IMG/VR virus record: IMGVR_UViG_3300029945_000001
Coordinates: 144,375 to 208,374 of that record
Origin: a virus
Length of the DNA: 64,000 nt
Reading direction: 5' to 3' (one strand)
The notes under the pieces are model-generated. The model did not search any database. It was not told the origin of the DNA and saw only the letters and a list, made by a program, of their open reading frames with translations. Position 1 is the stretch's first letter. Every line of letters starts with the position of its first letter. Position numbers and translations under genes: made by a program. Below are positions 7,732 to 17,792 of this stretch, in pieces.

Positions 7732-9510
7732 TCAATATCGTGCTACATTCTTATGTTCTATGCATACAGGGTTATTTTTTAAACTTTCTAAGAATAATTT
7801 GTTCATATCACTATAATTCGGTAATCCAAAATAAGTATTCATTATCTGTACACTATTTTCATCAGTACTAATAAATAATGAGAAGAATCTCTGTGTTTTA
7901 TTTTTATCCATACCTTCAATTAAATAAGCACTATTTAATTTAGTTTCTTTACTGATATTCATAACACATTCTACTGTTGGATAAAATGCGCTAAAATCAA
8001 TATCATTCACGAAACTTCGCATTAGTGATTTAATACCAGTCATATCTCTAAAGATATTAATGCCTAGATCATAAGTCTTTTCTGGTCTTAGAACTGCACC
8101 ACCAGTTTTACCCAACATCCAATCAAATTCATTAAACATAGTTCGTCCTGTACTAACAAGGACTTTACCTTCTTGTAGAATATCAAAGTAGAGATCGTCA
8201 GCAGCTTTGCGAGTTTGTCTAGACCATTTACACAATCTACTTGGCCCAGCCAACATAACCATCTGTTCTTCATCACGATTTTTCCATTCCATGATTTGTA
8301 ATGAAATACAATCGAATTGGTTATAAAGAATGTATTTCAAAAATTCATTTCTTTGCATATACCGATGCCAGTTGGTATCAGTTAATTCTGCAATAATTGG
8401 ATCGGCATCTTTAAATGTTAATTTGCCAACACCGATATTCTTATGCAAGATATCATCTAGTTTATAAGAGGTTTCTTTACCAATAACTGTTCTTAATAAG
8501 CTATATAACGAAGTGGCATTCGTGAATTGACTTCCGCTAGTTGAATGAAACCAATCCCATTTCTTTGTAAAATGATCTACTTTGCTATGGTCGGTGTCAT
8601 ACTTAACTTTTTTATATTTTTTCGCTAATCCTGGATAACACATGATATCTTCTACATTACCATTTAATCTTTGAATGTTTCTAATAACTTGAGGAATATC
8701 ATAACCCATATTCCATATACCAATAAAATCAGTCATATTAACATGGATCTGTTCAAAGATCCATTTGATACATTCTAATAAGTCATCGTGTAAAAAATAC
8801 TGATATTCAAATTTAGGAATCCTAACTTTAGGAAGGGCTTTTCTAATAGATTCGATATGTGGCTCCAATACTTCGTCTTTTAATTTAATTAATTCATCTA
8901 GAGAAGCATCGACAAACCTATCTTTACCATCGATGATTATTCTTTTCTTAAAGAACTTTTTCCATATAGCAGTATAGACTTTATTTTCATGAGTCACAGT
9001 AATGAGATTAATATCTTTACCATTTGTTTCTAACATATCAGCTTCAGTATCGAAAAATCCAGTTGTAACAGCAGATGGTCTTAATCCACTTTTTTCAAAT
9101 GTTTTCTGTAAAGCTCCTTTAATTAATACTTCAATATGGATATCAGCACCATAGACATAAGGACTATCGCATAATTGATTTAATTGAGGATTTCTTCTAG
9201 GATAAAATCCATTTAGCCTATGAAATAACTCTCTTGGTAATTCATGATTATAAACATCATACTTATCAAGATTTTCCATATATTCATATTCTTTTTTATA
9301 CTTATGTGTTCTTAATCCAGGTTTTGTTAAATAAAAACTCCTTTTAGGTTTATCGATAACAATAACTTCTGGGGTTGATATTCCCATGTGGTGTCTATTA
9401 ACTTTAGCAACAACTGCATCACCGTCTTCATAATCAACATGACAACTATGAACAAATTCATAAACAGGTTTTTCATTATAGACATTGATAGGTTCTGGGT
9501 TACTTGACAT
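7732..9510 (-). CDS. Family B DNA polymerase, N-terminal/exonuclease part (split)
   Basis: This is the N-terminal and 3'-5' exonuclease portion of the phage replicative DNA polymerase, running into the palm. Exo I is FFDTEAD near residue 152, Exo II IWNMGYD near 266 and Exo III YNQFDC near 397. The palm entry TGGAVLRPEK is followed by motif A, DIDFSAFYP, near residue 502 and by VMNISKET, which resembles T4 gp43 after motif A. The protein stops at residue 592, about 85 residues past motif A. The fingers motif B (K...NS.YG) and motif C (DTD) are therefore absent, and a 36-base palindrome follows at once. The rest of the catalytic palm must lie on another gene outside this window, or the enzyme is inactive for synthesis. 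Confidence 0.85.
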   Translation of the reverse strand: MSSNPEPINVYNEKPVYEFVHSCHVDYEDGDAVVAKVNRHHMGISTPEVIVIDKPKRSFYLTKPGLRTHKYKKEYEYMENLDKYDVYNHELPRELFHRLNGFYPRRNPQLNQLCDSPYVYGADIHIEVLIKGALQKTFEKSGLRPSAVTTGFFDTEADMLETNGKDINLITVTHENKVYTAIWKKFFKKRIIIDGKDRFVDASLDELIKLKDEVLEPHIESIRKALPKVRIPKFEYQYFLHDDLLECIKWIFEQIHVNMTDFIGIWNMGYDIPQVIRNIQRLNGNVEDIMCYPGLAKKYKKVKYDTDHSKVDHFTKKWDWFHSTSGSQFTNATSLYSLLRTVIGKETSYKLDDILHKNIGVGKLTFKDADPIIAELTDTNWHRYMQRNEFLKYILYNQFDCISLQIMEWKNRDEEQMVMLAGPSRLCKWSRQTRKAADDLYFDILQEGKVLVSTGRTMFNEFDWMLGKTGGAVLRPEKTYDLGINIFRDMTGIKSLMRSFVNDIDFSAFYPTVECVMNISKETKLNSAYLIEGMDKNKTQRFFSLFISTDENSVQIMNTYFGLPNYSDMNKLFLESLKNNPVCIEHKNVARY

Positions 9511-9598
9511 AAGAGATCCTTGATGTCTTATGTTGAAAATACATATGATGTCGGTCTTTAAGTTAATTTAATTTTTGATTTATACAAAAAAATACACA

Positions 9599-9624
9599 GG
9601 ATGGTGAGCTTTCGCCCACCATCC
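9599..9624 (-). terminator. Inverted repeat after the capsid gene
   Basis: GGATGGTG/CACCATCC arms, one mismatch, then GC/GC around TTTC. It lies 41 bases beyond the capsid-gene stop. On the minus strand it is followed by a run of T residues (the AAAAAA tract at about 9585), giving a classical intrinsic terminator. Confidence 0.75.
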
Positions 9625-9665
9625 CATGCATCACGTGTTTTTCGACTTTGACTTATTCGCAGGTA

Positions 9666-11981
9666 TTAAGCCTGGGGATCAGTCTCATCGATTTCAGCAT
9701 CGGCATTAACTAAGGCCTGACCGACACCATCGACACCTGAAGTCAGAACGCCATCGTTGCCAACCAGAGGATTGTTGTTCACCTGGATGGATTCAGACAA
9801 CATCAGCTTCAGAATGGCATCGAGACCCTTAACGCTGATGATCATGCCGATCGGGTTCGTCGGGTAGACGACCTCACGGCTGTTGGCGACAGCGCGCTGA
9901 GTCACGGCCATGGCGTTGTTGAACGTGAACTTGCCGGCGAAGATGCCACGGTCCAGATTCTTGCCAAAGCTGATGACGCTTTCCGGGTCAGCATCGCGAA
10001 CCGGGACGATGAGCATCAGACCTTCAAAGTTCTTGTACGACGTGGCGACGCAGTCGATGCGTGAGCCGTTCGGAAGATAGAAGCTGTAGTCTGCCGACGG
10101 AGCTTCTTCGACGCGAGTGTCGTTCAGTTCGTTGAAGTAGGTTTTGATGGCCAGCAGGGTTGCAATGATCGTCGGGGTGGTGACCAGACGATACACAGCC
10201 TTTTCGCCAGGGTTCAGCTGGTTCAGGTACAGCGAGGTCAGCTGCGAGTCGGCGATGATCGCATTCAGACGATTCATAACCAGCGAATGCATGTCCGAGT
10301 TACGCTCGGTTTCACGCATAACGACGGCATTGGAAACGTCCAGAACACCACGCCAGACATTCGGGTTACACAGAGTGCCGGCCAGGAAGTCCTGAGCCAC
10401 CGAATTGTACCAGTCGATGAGGGGATCGGTTTCCTCGTGCTTCAGGCGATTGTAGACGTTGTTCAGGCACTCGCCGATCATGCGAACGGCCTTGGCATCA
10501 TTGCCCAGCGACATGATATCATTGAGGATCTTGATGATGTCTTCGGCCGACTTGCCTTCAGTGTCCTTGATGCTGTATTCGGCGGTGTACATGCGAGACA
10601 CGGGAATATAGAAGGACTGCTCCTTCTGTGTCACGCGAGCCGAAATATTCGCCTTGCGCATATTTTCTTCGCTGTACTGGGCGAAGGGTTCGAAAGCGAA
10701 CAGCGAGAAGGACAGCTTGTTGTAAGCAGTATTCACGGCATCCGCAACGGTCGTGCCGGCGGCAGGGAAAAGCTGGGCGTTCAAGCTACCATAGCCTGTC
10801 GAGGCGCCGGTCTTGAGGTTAAGCTTCATGGTGAAGTTGAGATCGATTTCGGCACCGGCGTCACCAAGAACAGACAACAACGATGACGCAGTGCCCGCAG
10901 CGGTAACAGCAGTCGAAGGAATGACACGCTGGATACGAGGAGCTGCTTCACGATCGGCCGAGTCGTTCGTGTTGGTGCGCTGCACCAGACGCGAGGCTGC
11001 CTGATATTCGGTACGAACAGGGATATATTCCGTGGTCGTGCCGTCGGTGACGGCGATCCAGACTTCGCGAACATAGGCGCCTTCGCCGATGATGTCAGTC
11101 CAGTTCAGATTGTCGTAGCCGACGGTGTTGGAGCTGACGCCGAGCTTGAACATGTTGAACGGCACGCCGACCTTAACCAAGTTCTGGTGAACCAGGACAG
11201 GGTTGGTCGAATCGTCGTTTTCCATGAACAGTTCGACACGTTTGGCGGTGGTGTCGACGAACGAAGGATCGCGCATCAGCCGGATCAGAGGAGTGCGAAT
11301 GGCGTTCGAATAGCGAATATCGGCGTTCGGGTTCTGCGAAGCAGCCAGATCGTAAACATCGCCATTGGCGATCTTGGTGACGACGACGGTTTCTTCGGTA
11401 GCGATGCGCGGCAGGATACGATCGATCAGCGACTTGAAGACGCGCAGCATGGTCAGCGAGATCGACAGACGAACATCGGTGACGACGCTATCGATGCCTT
11501 CACCGAACGACTCGCCGGCAGCGATATCGTTAGTGACAGCATTGACACCACCATTGCCGAACAGCGAGCCCAGAGCGATGCATTCGGTTCCGGCAACGCC
11601 GCCCTTGGCATCAGCAAAGTTGGCATTGGTCGAATGCAGATGCCCCATGACACCAAGCGTAGCAGCTTCGATGGCCGCCGCAATGCGAGGATTGGTACGA
11701 TCCAGACGATTGTTCTGGGTCGAGCCGCTCATCGATTCGATGGTACCGATGACGAAGTTTTCAACGGCGGCCAGGTCGATGCGCTCTTCAGCGCCACGAA
11801 TGACGGTCATCGGCTTGTCGAAATATTCCAGGCCGGCAGCATTGGTGACCGAAGCAACCAATGAATTCGAACTCAGAAATGATTCTGTCGCCGCAGCCAG
11901 AGTGAACGCAGCACCCAGAGACAGACCGCTGTTCTGGGCAACACCACGCAGCTGCTGCTTCCATGAATTAAGTTTGCTCAT
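9666..11981 (-). CDS. Probable major capsid protein
   Basis: A 771-residue protein with GC-rich codons throughout. It is rich in Ala, Asn and Thr with low Cys and contains long beta-rich stretches. The size is close to the phiKZ major head protein (about 750 residues). The start is the ATG at 11981, with CAGGAG upstream placed inside the last codons of the preceding gene. The upstream stop lies only two bases before this ATG, so translation is probably coupled. A terminator with a T run follows the stop. I base the capsid call on length, composition, strong codon adaptation and the acidic upstream partner; no motif proves it. Another abundant virion protein, such as a tail sheath, is the main alternative. 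Confidence 0.6.
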   Translation of the reverse strand: MSKLNSWKQQLRGVAQNSGLSLGAAFTLAAATESFLSSNSLVASVTNAAGLEYFDKPMTVIRGAEERIDLAAVENFVIGTIESMSGSTQNNRLDRTNPRIAAAIEAATLGVMGHLHSTNANFADAKGGVAGTECIALGSLFGNGGVNAVTNDIAAGESFGEGIDSVVTDVRLSISLTMLRVFKSLIDRILPRIATEETVVVTKIANGDVYDLAASQNPNADIRYSNAIRTPLIRLMRDPSFVDTTAKRVELFMENDDSTNPVLVHQNLVKVGVPFNMFKLGVSSNTVGYDNLNWTDIIGEGAYVREVWIAVTDGTTTEYIPVRTEYQAASRLVQRTNTNDSADREAAPRIQRVIPSTAVTAAGTASSLLSVLGDAGAEIDLNFTMKLNLKTGASTGYGSLNAQLFPAAGTTVADAVNTAYNKLSFSLFAFEPFAQYSEENMRKANISARVTQKEQSFYIPVSRMYTAEYSIKDTEGKSAEDIIKILNDIMSLGNDAKAVRMIGECLNNVYNRLKHEETDPLIDWYNSVAQDFLAGTLCNPNVWRGVLDVSNAVVMRETERNSDMHSLVMNRLNAIIADSQLTSLYLNQLNPGEKAVYRLVTTPTIIATLLAIKTYFNELNDTRVEEAPSADYSFYLPNGSRIDCVATSYKNFEGLMLIVPVRDADPESVISFGKNLDRGIFAGKFTFNNAMAVTQRAVANSREVVYPTNPIGMIISVKGLDAILKLMLSESIQVNNNPLVGNDGVLTSGVDGVGQALVNADAEIDETDPQA

Positions 11982-11983
11982 TG

Positions 11984-13678
11984 TCAAAGAACTCCTGAAA
12001 TACGCGTATTAAGACCAAGCTTGGTCAAGAGCGTTTTGGTTGCATCAATGGAAGATGTGAATAACCACAGCTTACACCATTCGTCAAGATAGGCTTTAGT
12101 TTCTGAAGAATACTGAGGATCATTCTTAATATCACCATTGAGTTTAGCAACAGCGAGTCTAACAAAATGATCATTTAGAGTCTCTTTGGAATCGATCAGC
12201 GGAATGAACAGCTGAGAATTCTCATCTTCGGAGATTTCATCAGAGACTTCAGATGATGCAGAACCATCGTCTTGATTGTCTATATTATCATCATCACCAT
12301 TATCTATAGTGTTTGTATCACCAAAGTTAGCGTCATCAGATGTTCCATCGCCAGATTCATCGGTTCCTTGTGAATTGGTGTCATCATCGCTGATAGTACT
12401 ATCAGGATTAGCATCACTATTACTATTATTATTGGTAGTATCTTCACCAGAAATATCAGAACTTGGGGAAGCATCAGACGAATCATCTTTGTTAGGAACT
12501 TTCGTTTCATCGTCTGATCCCTTTGTGTCTTTATTATCTACTGTATTTTCAGGATCATCTTCTTCTGATATGGGTTTATCTGCTTCGATATTATCATCTT
12601 GATTATTTTCAGTGGCATCTGTTTTATCTTCATTTTCCTCATCGTCTTCTTCATCATCTTTAACATCGCCTAGAGCTTCTAATCCATAAAAATATCCAGT
12701 ATCGTGTCCACTACCGGATACGAAACCATTTGGTGATTTTTTATAATAATAATCATCAACATAAATAAGAACTCTATCAATACTATCATAATTTTCAATT
12801 CCTTCTAAAGCATCACGTATTCTTTCCCAATAACGAGTGGCGTCTTTAACATCATAAATGTAATAACCAGTATTGTCGGCACCAACATTTTCAAAATTGC
12901 TAACATGTATGGCAAATGCTTTATTCTTAGTATATTTCAAACAAAGATTTGCACAGACAAAATTCTTATATGAAATAATACCATTATTAATAGCATTAAT
13001 AGGAAGAGCAGTCAATGCAATAACTTTAGCAATTTCTAAAAAGCTAGGTTTCATCGTAAGAAACTTAAGACTATTTATCATCTTCCAGTAATTATCCGAA
13101 TTCTTATTAAATTTGCTATTACAAATCAATTCATCTGTATCAATGACAACATGATGGATAGGATCTAATTGTAATGGGAATAGATCGCTTTTCAAATTGA
13201 CTCTAGGGACATAAAAAATAGTTTTTGTATTGGTAGTTTCAAAATTAATAGCTGAGAAGATAGCTAGAATACCATTTAATTTAGATAATCCGTGTTTCAG
13301 ATATAATCCTTTTAATAAAGGAATATCACTATCAATAATATTGTTTGTATGAATATACTTATTTACATATTGACCAATCTGGCTATCTTTAACTGATTGA
13401 GACATAGTAATGATATTATCTTTAACCAATGATAATAAAGCAAGAACATGAGAATGAGTATTAGATTCAACAAATATATTAAAATATTTATACATAATAA
13501 TTTGTTCTAAAAGAAGCTTATCATTATCAAGATCGACATTTCTAATGTCTATATTTATTTTAAGATCTAAATTAATAGCAGTATCATCAAAAATAACTTT
13601 ATCAAGTACTGAAATATTTCTGAAAATATCATTTAAAACAATAAGTGGCTGTCTGTCCATGGGAGCATTGTCCTTCAC
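11984..13678 (-). CDS. Probable head-assembly or scaffold-like protein with long acidic linker
   Basis: A 564-residue protein in three parts: an ordered N-terminal region of about 335 residues, an extremely acidic low-complexity region of about 150 residues made mostly of Asp, Glu, Ser, Asn and Thr, and a C-terminal ordered segment of about 75 residues. It is directly upstream of and translationally coupled to the probable capsid gene. An acidic disordered segment next to the capsid gene suggests scaffolding, an internal head protein or a decoration function, but no homologous domain is recognised. Its codons are AT-rich, unlike the capsid gene, so much less of it is probably made. Confidence 0.65.
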   Translation of the reverse strand: MKDNAPMDRQPLIVLNDIFRNISVLDKVIFDDTAINLDLKINIDIRNVDLDNDKLLLEQIIMYKYFNIFVESNTHSHVLALLSLVKDNIITMSQSVKDSQIGQYVNKYIHTNNIIDSDIPLLKGLYLKHGLSKLNGILAIFSAINFETTNTKTIFYVPRVNLKSDLFPLQLDPIHHVVIDTDELICNSKFNKNSDNYWKMINSLKFLTMKPSFLEIAKVIALTALPINAINNGIISYKNFVCANLCLKYTKNKAFAIHVSNFENVGADNTGYYIYDVKDATRYWERIRDALEGIENYDSIDRVLIYVDDYYYKKSPNGFVSGSGHDTGYFYGLEALGDVKDDEEDDEENEDKTDATENNQDDNIEADKPISEEDDPENTVDNKDTKGSDDETKVPNKDDSSDASPSSDISGEDTTNNNSNSDANPDSTISDDDTNSQGTDESGDGTSDDANFGDTNTIDNGDDDNIDNQDDGSASSEVSDEISEDENSQLFIPLIDSKETLNDHFVRLAVAKLNGDIKNDPQYSSETKAYLDEWCKLWLFTSSIDATKTLLTKLGLNTRISGVL

Positions 13679-13735
13679 TGGAGATTTAATAGATAAAAAA
13701 ATCTATTAAAGACTTATAATATGTTAATTTGACGC

Positions 13736-13743
13736 TATAAATA
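13736..13743 (+). promoter_or_regulatory. TATAAATA promoter-like element
   Basis: The same octamer as at 4681, here 26 bases before the helicase ATG at 13770. The 91-base divergent intergenic region also holds an AATAGAT/ATCTATT inverted repeat at about 13688-13708. Confidence 0.3.
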
Positions 13744-13769
13744 TTAGGAAACAGAAAGGGGATTTGTTG

Positions 13770-15338
13770 ATGCTTTTTTCTCCTGACTTTTTTATTGATT
13801 GTATGATTCTACTTATTTATGAAAATTCAGATAAGACTAAAGCAACTGTTAAGGATCTTATTAAAATATATGACGATGATAGTAAAACAAATACGCCATC
13901 AGAAAATGACAATAGTCGTTTTTATGTTAAACTTATTAAAGAGATCCTGAGGAACAATATAACTAAAAATGACGAAGCTGGTCTAAAATCATTATTGTTG
14001 AAAATCAATACAGATAAGAGTGCTTTTAATAAATCAGAAACTTTAAAATTACTTGAAAGTATTTTCTTAAGTAAAGTGGAAATCAGTTTTCAACAATTAG
14101 AAGAGACTGCTAAGAAAGTACAAATGGCACTCATGTGGCATTTGATCAGTAAACATCAAAGACGCGGTTATATTGCTCTTAGTAAATTTGCAGATAGTTT
14201 AAATAGTGAAGACCAAGAACAAGAATTAAGTGAAATTAATAAACAAGCAAATGCTATTCAACAAATATTTGAAGAAGCTATGTCTTCTATGATGAAAAAT
14301 ACATTGGCTAAAAAACCAGTAGAAAGTATAGATTTCTCTGAGAAAGATTCTCTCAAGAAAGGTATTACAAAATATAAAGATAGAGCTATTAATGGTATAT
14401 TCAAAACAGGCCTTCAAGGTTTGAATATCATGACTGGTCCTGGTCGTGGTGGAATCATGGAAGGTGAGTCTGTTGTTTTTTATGCTCTTCCGCATAACTA
14501 TAAATCTGGTCTATGTATGAGTGTTGCTACTCATGCTATCTTGTACAATAAACCAAATCTCAAAGATATTTCTAAAAAACCATTAGCATTGTTCATATCA
14601 TTAGAAAATGAAGCCTTCCAGAACATGATGTGGGTCTTCAAGCATTATTATGAAAATATTAATAATAAAGATTCTAGCGATATGGATGATGATGCTATTA
14701 TTGATTGGATGTACAAATTCTTTAATAAGATGGGATGGTCGTTTATTATTCTTCGTTATCTTCCTTCAGAATTTGGATTTAAAGATTTTGTTAATGTTGT
14801 TGAATATTATGAGAACTCTGGATATGAAATAAAATTAGCTGTTATCGACTATATGAATCTTATGTATAAAGGAAATGGATCTGAACGATCTTCATCAGTC
14901 GGAACCCATCTTCTTGTTAAGGAACTTTTTAGTAATGCTTGTAATTACACAAAATCAAAAGGTATTAGTCTTATTACGGCACATCCTCTAAATCGTAAAG
15001 CAACCGAACTTGTAAATACTGGTATTAAGAATATTGTTAAACGATTTGATACAGAGCATATTGCAGAAAGTATGGATGTCGCTAGAGAAGTTGATCTTGA
15101 AATATTTATTCATATTGAAAAGAACCAAGATGGTATTTATTATCTCACGTTTAAACGTGGTAAACATAGATATCAAGATAAAACAAAAGATGCACATAAA
15201 TTCTTTGCGTATAGATTTTCTGATTATGGTATTAAAGACGACATTGATGGTAAACCTACATTTACAAGAGATATTTATGCTATTCCTACAAATGATGATG
15301 ATAGACAAAAACAACATGTTGTTATGGACATTTTCTAA
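13770..15338 (+). CDS. DnaB-like replicative helicase
   Basis: A predicted hexameric RecA-fold helicase that unwinds DNA at the phage fork. The N-terminal 200 residues are helical. The ATPase core begins near residue 205 with a GIFKTGLQGLN-type entry. A degenerate P-loop, ALPHNYKSGLC, is near residue 240, followed by LFISLENE near 275 and the Walker B motif LAVIDYMNLM near 358. Further motifs are ITAHPLNR near 400 and a C-terminal IHIEKNQDG with FKRGKHR, typical of DnaB/gp41 family ends. The P-loop lacks the second Gly of GxGKT, having N-Y-K-S instead. I take the ATG at 13770 with AAAGGGGA seven bases upstream rather than a TTG two codons earlier. Confidence 0.85.
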   Translation: MLFSPDFFIDCMILLIYENSDKTKATVKDLIKIYDDDSKTNTPSENDNSRFYVKLIKEILRNNITKNDEAGLKSLLLKINTDKSAFNKSETLKLLESIFLSKVEISFQQLEETAKKVQMALMWHLISKHQRRGYIALSKFADSLNSEDQEQELSEINKQANAIQQIFEEAMSSMMKNTLAKKPVESIDFSEKDSLKKGITKYKDRAINGIFKTGLQGLNIMTGPGRGGIMEGESVVFYALPHNYKSGLCMSVATHAILYNKPNLKDISKKPLALFISLENEAFQNMMWVFKHYYENINNKDSSDMDDDAIIDWMYKFFNKMGWSFIILRYLPSEFGFKDFVNVVEYYENSGYEIKLAVIDYMNLMYKGNGSERSSSVGTHLLVKELFSNACNYTKSKGISLITAHPLNRKATELVNTGIKNIVKRFDTEHIAESMDVAREVDLEIFIHIEKNQDGIYYLTFKRGKHRYQDKTKDAHKFFAYRFSDYGIKDDIDGKPTFTRDIYAIPTNDDDRQKQHVVMDIF

Positions 15339-15346
15339 ATATTACA

Positions 15347-15376
15347 AGAGTGATGTGGGATATCCCACATCACTCT
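15347..15376 (+). terminator. Perfect 30-base palindrome after the helicase gene
   Basis: 15-base arms AGAGTGATGTGGGAT and exact complement, 8 bases after the helicase stop and 51 before the next gene. Confidence 0.7.
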
Positions 15377-15427
15377 GTTTAAATCCATCTTATGAATTCC
15401 TCTCTCCTGAAAAGGACTCGTATATAA

Positions 15428-17686
15428 ATGGTCGAATTTACGACAAAACCGCCAAAAATAACTTCAGATCCTACTGTCATATCTCCTAATGTAGTTCCTA
15501 ACACTATTGCTTTACATAAAGCTCTTGGTAACTTAAATAAAAATTGGATGGATGTTTTAGATAAGTTAAGTGCTAACTTTACAAATATATTTAGTGAATC
15601 GTTATTATCATCAACATTTACAAATTCATCTACTGATATCCAATATGGTTGGATCTATTCTGGTTGGGAGAGTTTAGATGGTTCATTAACGATAGATTAT
15701 GTTGAAGGTAGTATAAATAATTTTATTACAATACCTAATGTTTATGACAGTGCCGGGTATTATTTCTTATGTTTTGATATTAAAGAATTGACTGGATATT
15801 TAAATATAACTTTAAACGGCGAATCTTTAAGAACTATTACAACAACCGGTAGATGTGGTACAGTTTATCCTGTTAGTAGTTCACTTACTGATACATTAAC
15901 AATTCAACAAGTTGATCCTGATACAAATGGATCAACTACTATTCTAAATGGTTATCTTATCAAAGTTAGTCAAGAGCTTTATGATTATATTAATTCACAA
16001 ATAGCAAGTTATTTTAATTATTCTGATTTAAGTAATTATATTACAAAGAATGATATGGATCAGGCAGTTGGTACTATTCTAGCAACGACTATGCAAGCAC
16101 ACCTTGCTGCTAAAAATCCTCACAATATTACGCCAGAACTTATTAATGCTGCTCCTGTTAACCACACGCATAGTCAGTATGCTTTAAAAACAGATCTTTC
16201 TCTCATTGGAACATATAAACCAAATACGATCGTTTGTAATCTAAATGGTAATTATCCTAAAGAACTTTTTTCTGGATATATTGATGTTCCTGTTACCTTC
16301 ATAACACAATATTTAAACCATATTTCCAAAACTAATTTTTGTTTACAATCAGGAACAATATTGATTAATGATAAAGATATAGATTGTGTTTCTATGATAG
16401 ATGCAACAGTTCCTATCGATTCTAGATATGCAGTCATTCCTTCTTCAAAACTACCAACAGTTACATATACATTTACACAAACTCGACTATTAGAAACAAT
16501 TAATATTGTTAGTAATGCATCTTTAGATACTGGATGTCCTTTAAAACTTATTGTTAGTACAAATGGATATGTAAAAGAATTTACATCCGTCTTTAATGAG
16601 AATATTTCTGGGTATCAATTATATTCTATTCCTATGAATTCTATTTCAGCAGATTCTATTACAGTTTCAATTGAACAGACTGATACAACTCTTGAAAATT
16701 ATACATTCGGATTTGATATTATTTTTGCAGATACTAATTTAAATGATATTGCTATAAATACCAATATCGGTGTTGCTATGAGAACACCAGATAATTCAGC
16801 TACTTCTTTGATGTCTGTCATATCTCCTTTTTATTTTGATATAAATACCCTGGTACAAAATCATACATATATGGTTGCATATACATCTACAGATCAAGAA
16901 ACTATTTCTTTAGAATTATATCCACTTCCTTATCTCTACACAAATAAAAAGAATTCCAATGGAATAAATGTATTTTCTGAATGCACAATAACGGATGCGT
17001 ATTATAATATCCCTACTCTTACAAATATAGATATTACTGAAAATAATTACGATATTTATAAATACAATATGTCAACATCAACTTCTAATATTCTGTCAAT
17101 CAATCAAGTTTTAATAAATCCATTAGTTATAAATGAAATAACAGTTCATTTTAATAAAGAAACAACAAATACTATTCCTAACACATTTAGTATTATAGTT
17201 AATTATGAAGATAATACAATAGATACATTTACTGTATCTACTTCAAATGTAAGTATTATTGATGGTCCTATTGGATATGCTACGATACAATCAAAACCAG
17301 TATCTTCTTTTATTATTTCATTGCAGACAGATGAGAATACTATTTGCGATTTAAATTATATTAATGTAAAAGTAAATACATTAACATATAACAATAATAA
17401 ATGGTCTGATGGTAATATGAGAGGTCTCATTGGATACTTAACTGTTTTAGAAAATGGTTTTCAGTTAGATCCTATTTTTTATAACGACGTTTGTTCTTTA
17501 CCTATTGCTAATTTAAGTGATTTAGAATTTTATACATATACAACTATTAGTAATCCATATCCTAATTTTATTATAAACGAATCTTCTTCGGATGATATTA
17601 TTTATTATGAAAAATACAATCATACTACTAAACTAATATACACTTCTGCTGGTCCTAAAACAATGACTATTTTAGCAGATAGTTAA
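15428..17686 (+). CDS. Tail fibre-like virion protein
   Basis: A 752-residue, Ser/Thr/Asn/Ile-rich, beta-structured protein. Residues about 215-250 contain AAKNPHNITPELINAAPVNH, a linker pattern common in phage tail fibres (PHNIT..., NHTH). Before and after it lie beta-sandwich-like domains with many YN, TIT and DYT strands that could bind carbohydrate. There is no signal peptide and Cys is rare. Upstream AAAAGGA supports the ATG. It is the only gene between the helicase terminator and the next hairpin, so it is its own unit. An adhesin or fibre role is inferred from composition and the linker. Confidence 0.65.
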   Translation: MVEFTTKPPKITSDPTVISPNVVPNTIALHKALGNLNKNWMDVLDKLSANFTNIFSESLLSSTFTNSSTDIQYGWIYSGWESLDGSLTIDYVEGSINNFITIPNVYDSAGYYFLCFDIKELTGYLNITLNGESLRTITTTGRCGTVYPVSSSLTDTLTIQQVDPDTNGSTTILNGYLIKVSQELYDYINSQIASYFNYSDLSNYITKNDMDQAVGTILATTMQAHLAAKNPHNITPELINAAPVNHTHSQYALKTDLSLIGTYKPNTIVCNLNGNYPKELFSGYIDVPVTFITQYLNHISKTNFCLQSGTILINDKDIDCVSMIDATVPIDSRYAVIPSSKLPTVTYTFTQTRLLETINIVSNASLDTGCPLKLIVSTNGYVKEFTSVFNENISGYQLYSIPMNSISADSITVSIEQTDTTLENYTFGFDIIFADTNLNDIAINTNIGVAMRTPDNSATSLMSVISPFYFDINTLVQNHTYMVAYTSTDQETISLELYPLPYLYTNKKNSNGINVFSECTITDAYYNIPTLTNIDITENNYDIYKYNMSTSTSNILSINQVLINPLVINEITVHFNKETTNTIPNTFSIIVNYEDNTIDTFTVSTSNVSIIDGPIGYATIQSKPVSSFIISLQTDENTICDLNYINVKVNTLTYNNNKWSDGNMRGLIGYLTVLENGFQLDPIFYNDVCSLPIANLSDLEFYTYTTISNPYPNFIINESSSDDIIYYEKYNHTTKLIYTSAGPKTMTILADS

Positions 17687-17722
17687 ATTTGAAATAAAAA
17701 ATACATATATATTAATATGTAG

Positions 17723-17763
17723 AGAAGACTGGTTAAGAACGCGTCTTGATCAGTCTATTCTCT
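17723..17763 (+). terminator. Imperfect long hairpin after the fibre gene
   Basis: AGACTGGTTAAGA pairs with TCTTGATCAGTCT around a short loop, with G-T wobbles. It lies between the fibre stop and the GC-rich gene at 17793. It may be a terminator or a leader hairpin. Confidence 0.5.
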
Positions 17764-17792
17764 AAAATCCGTTAAAATTGGGAATTAAATAA

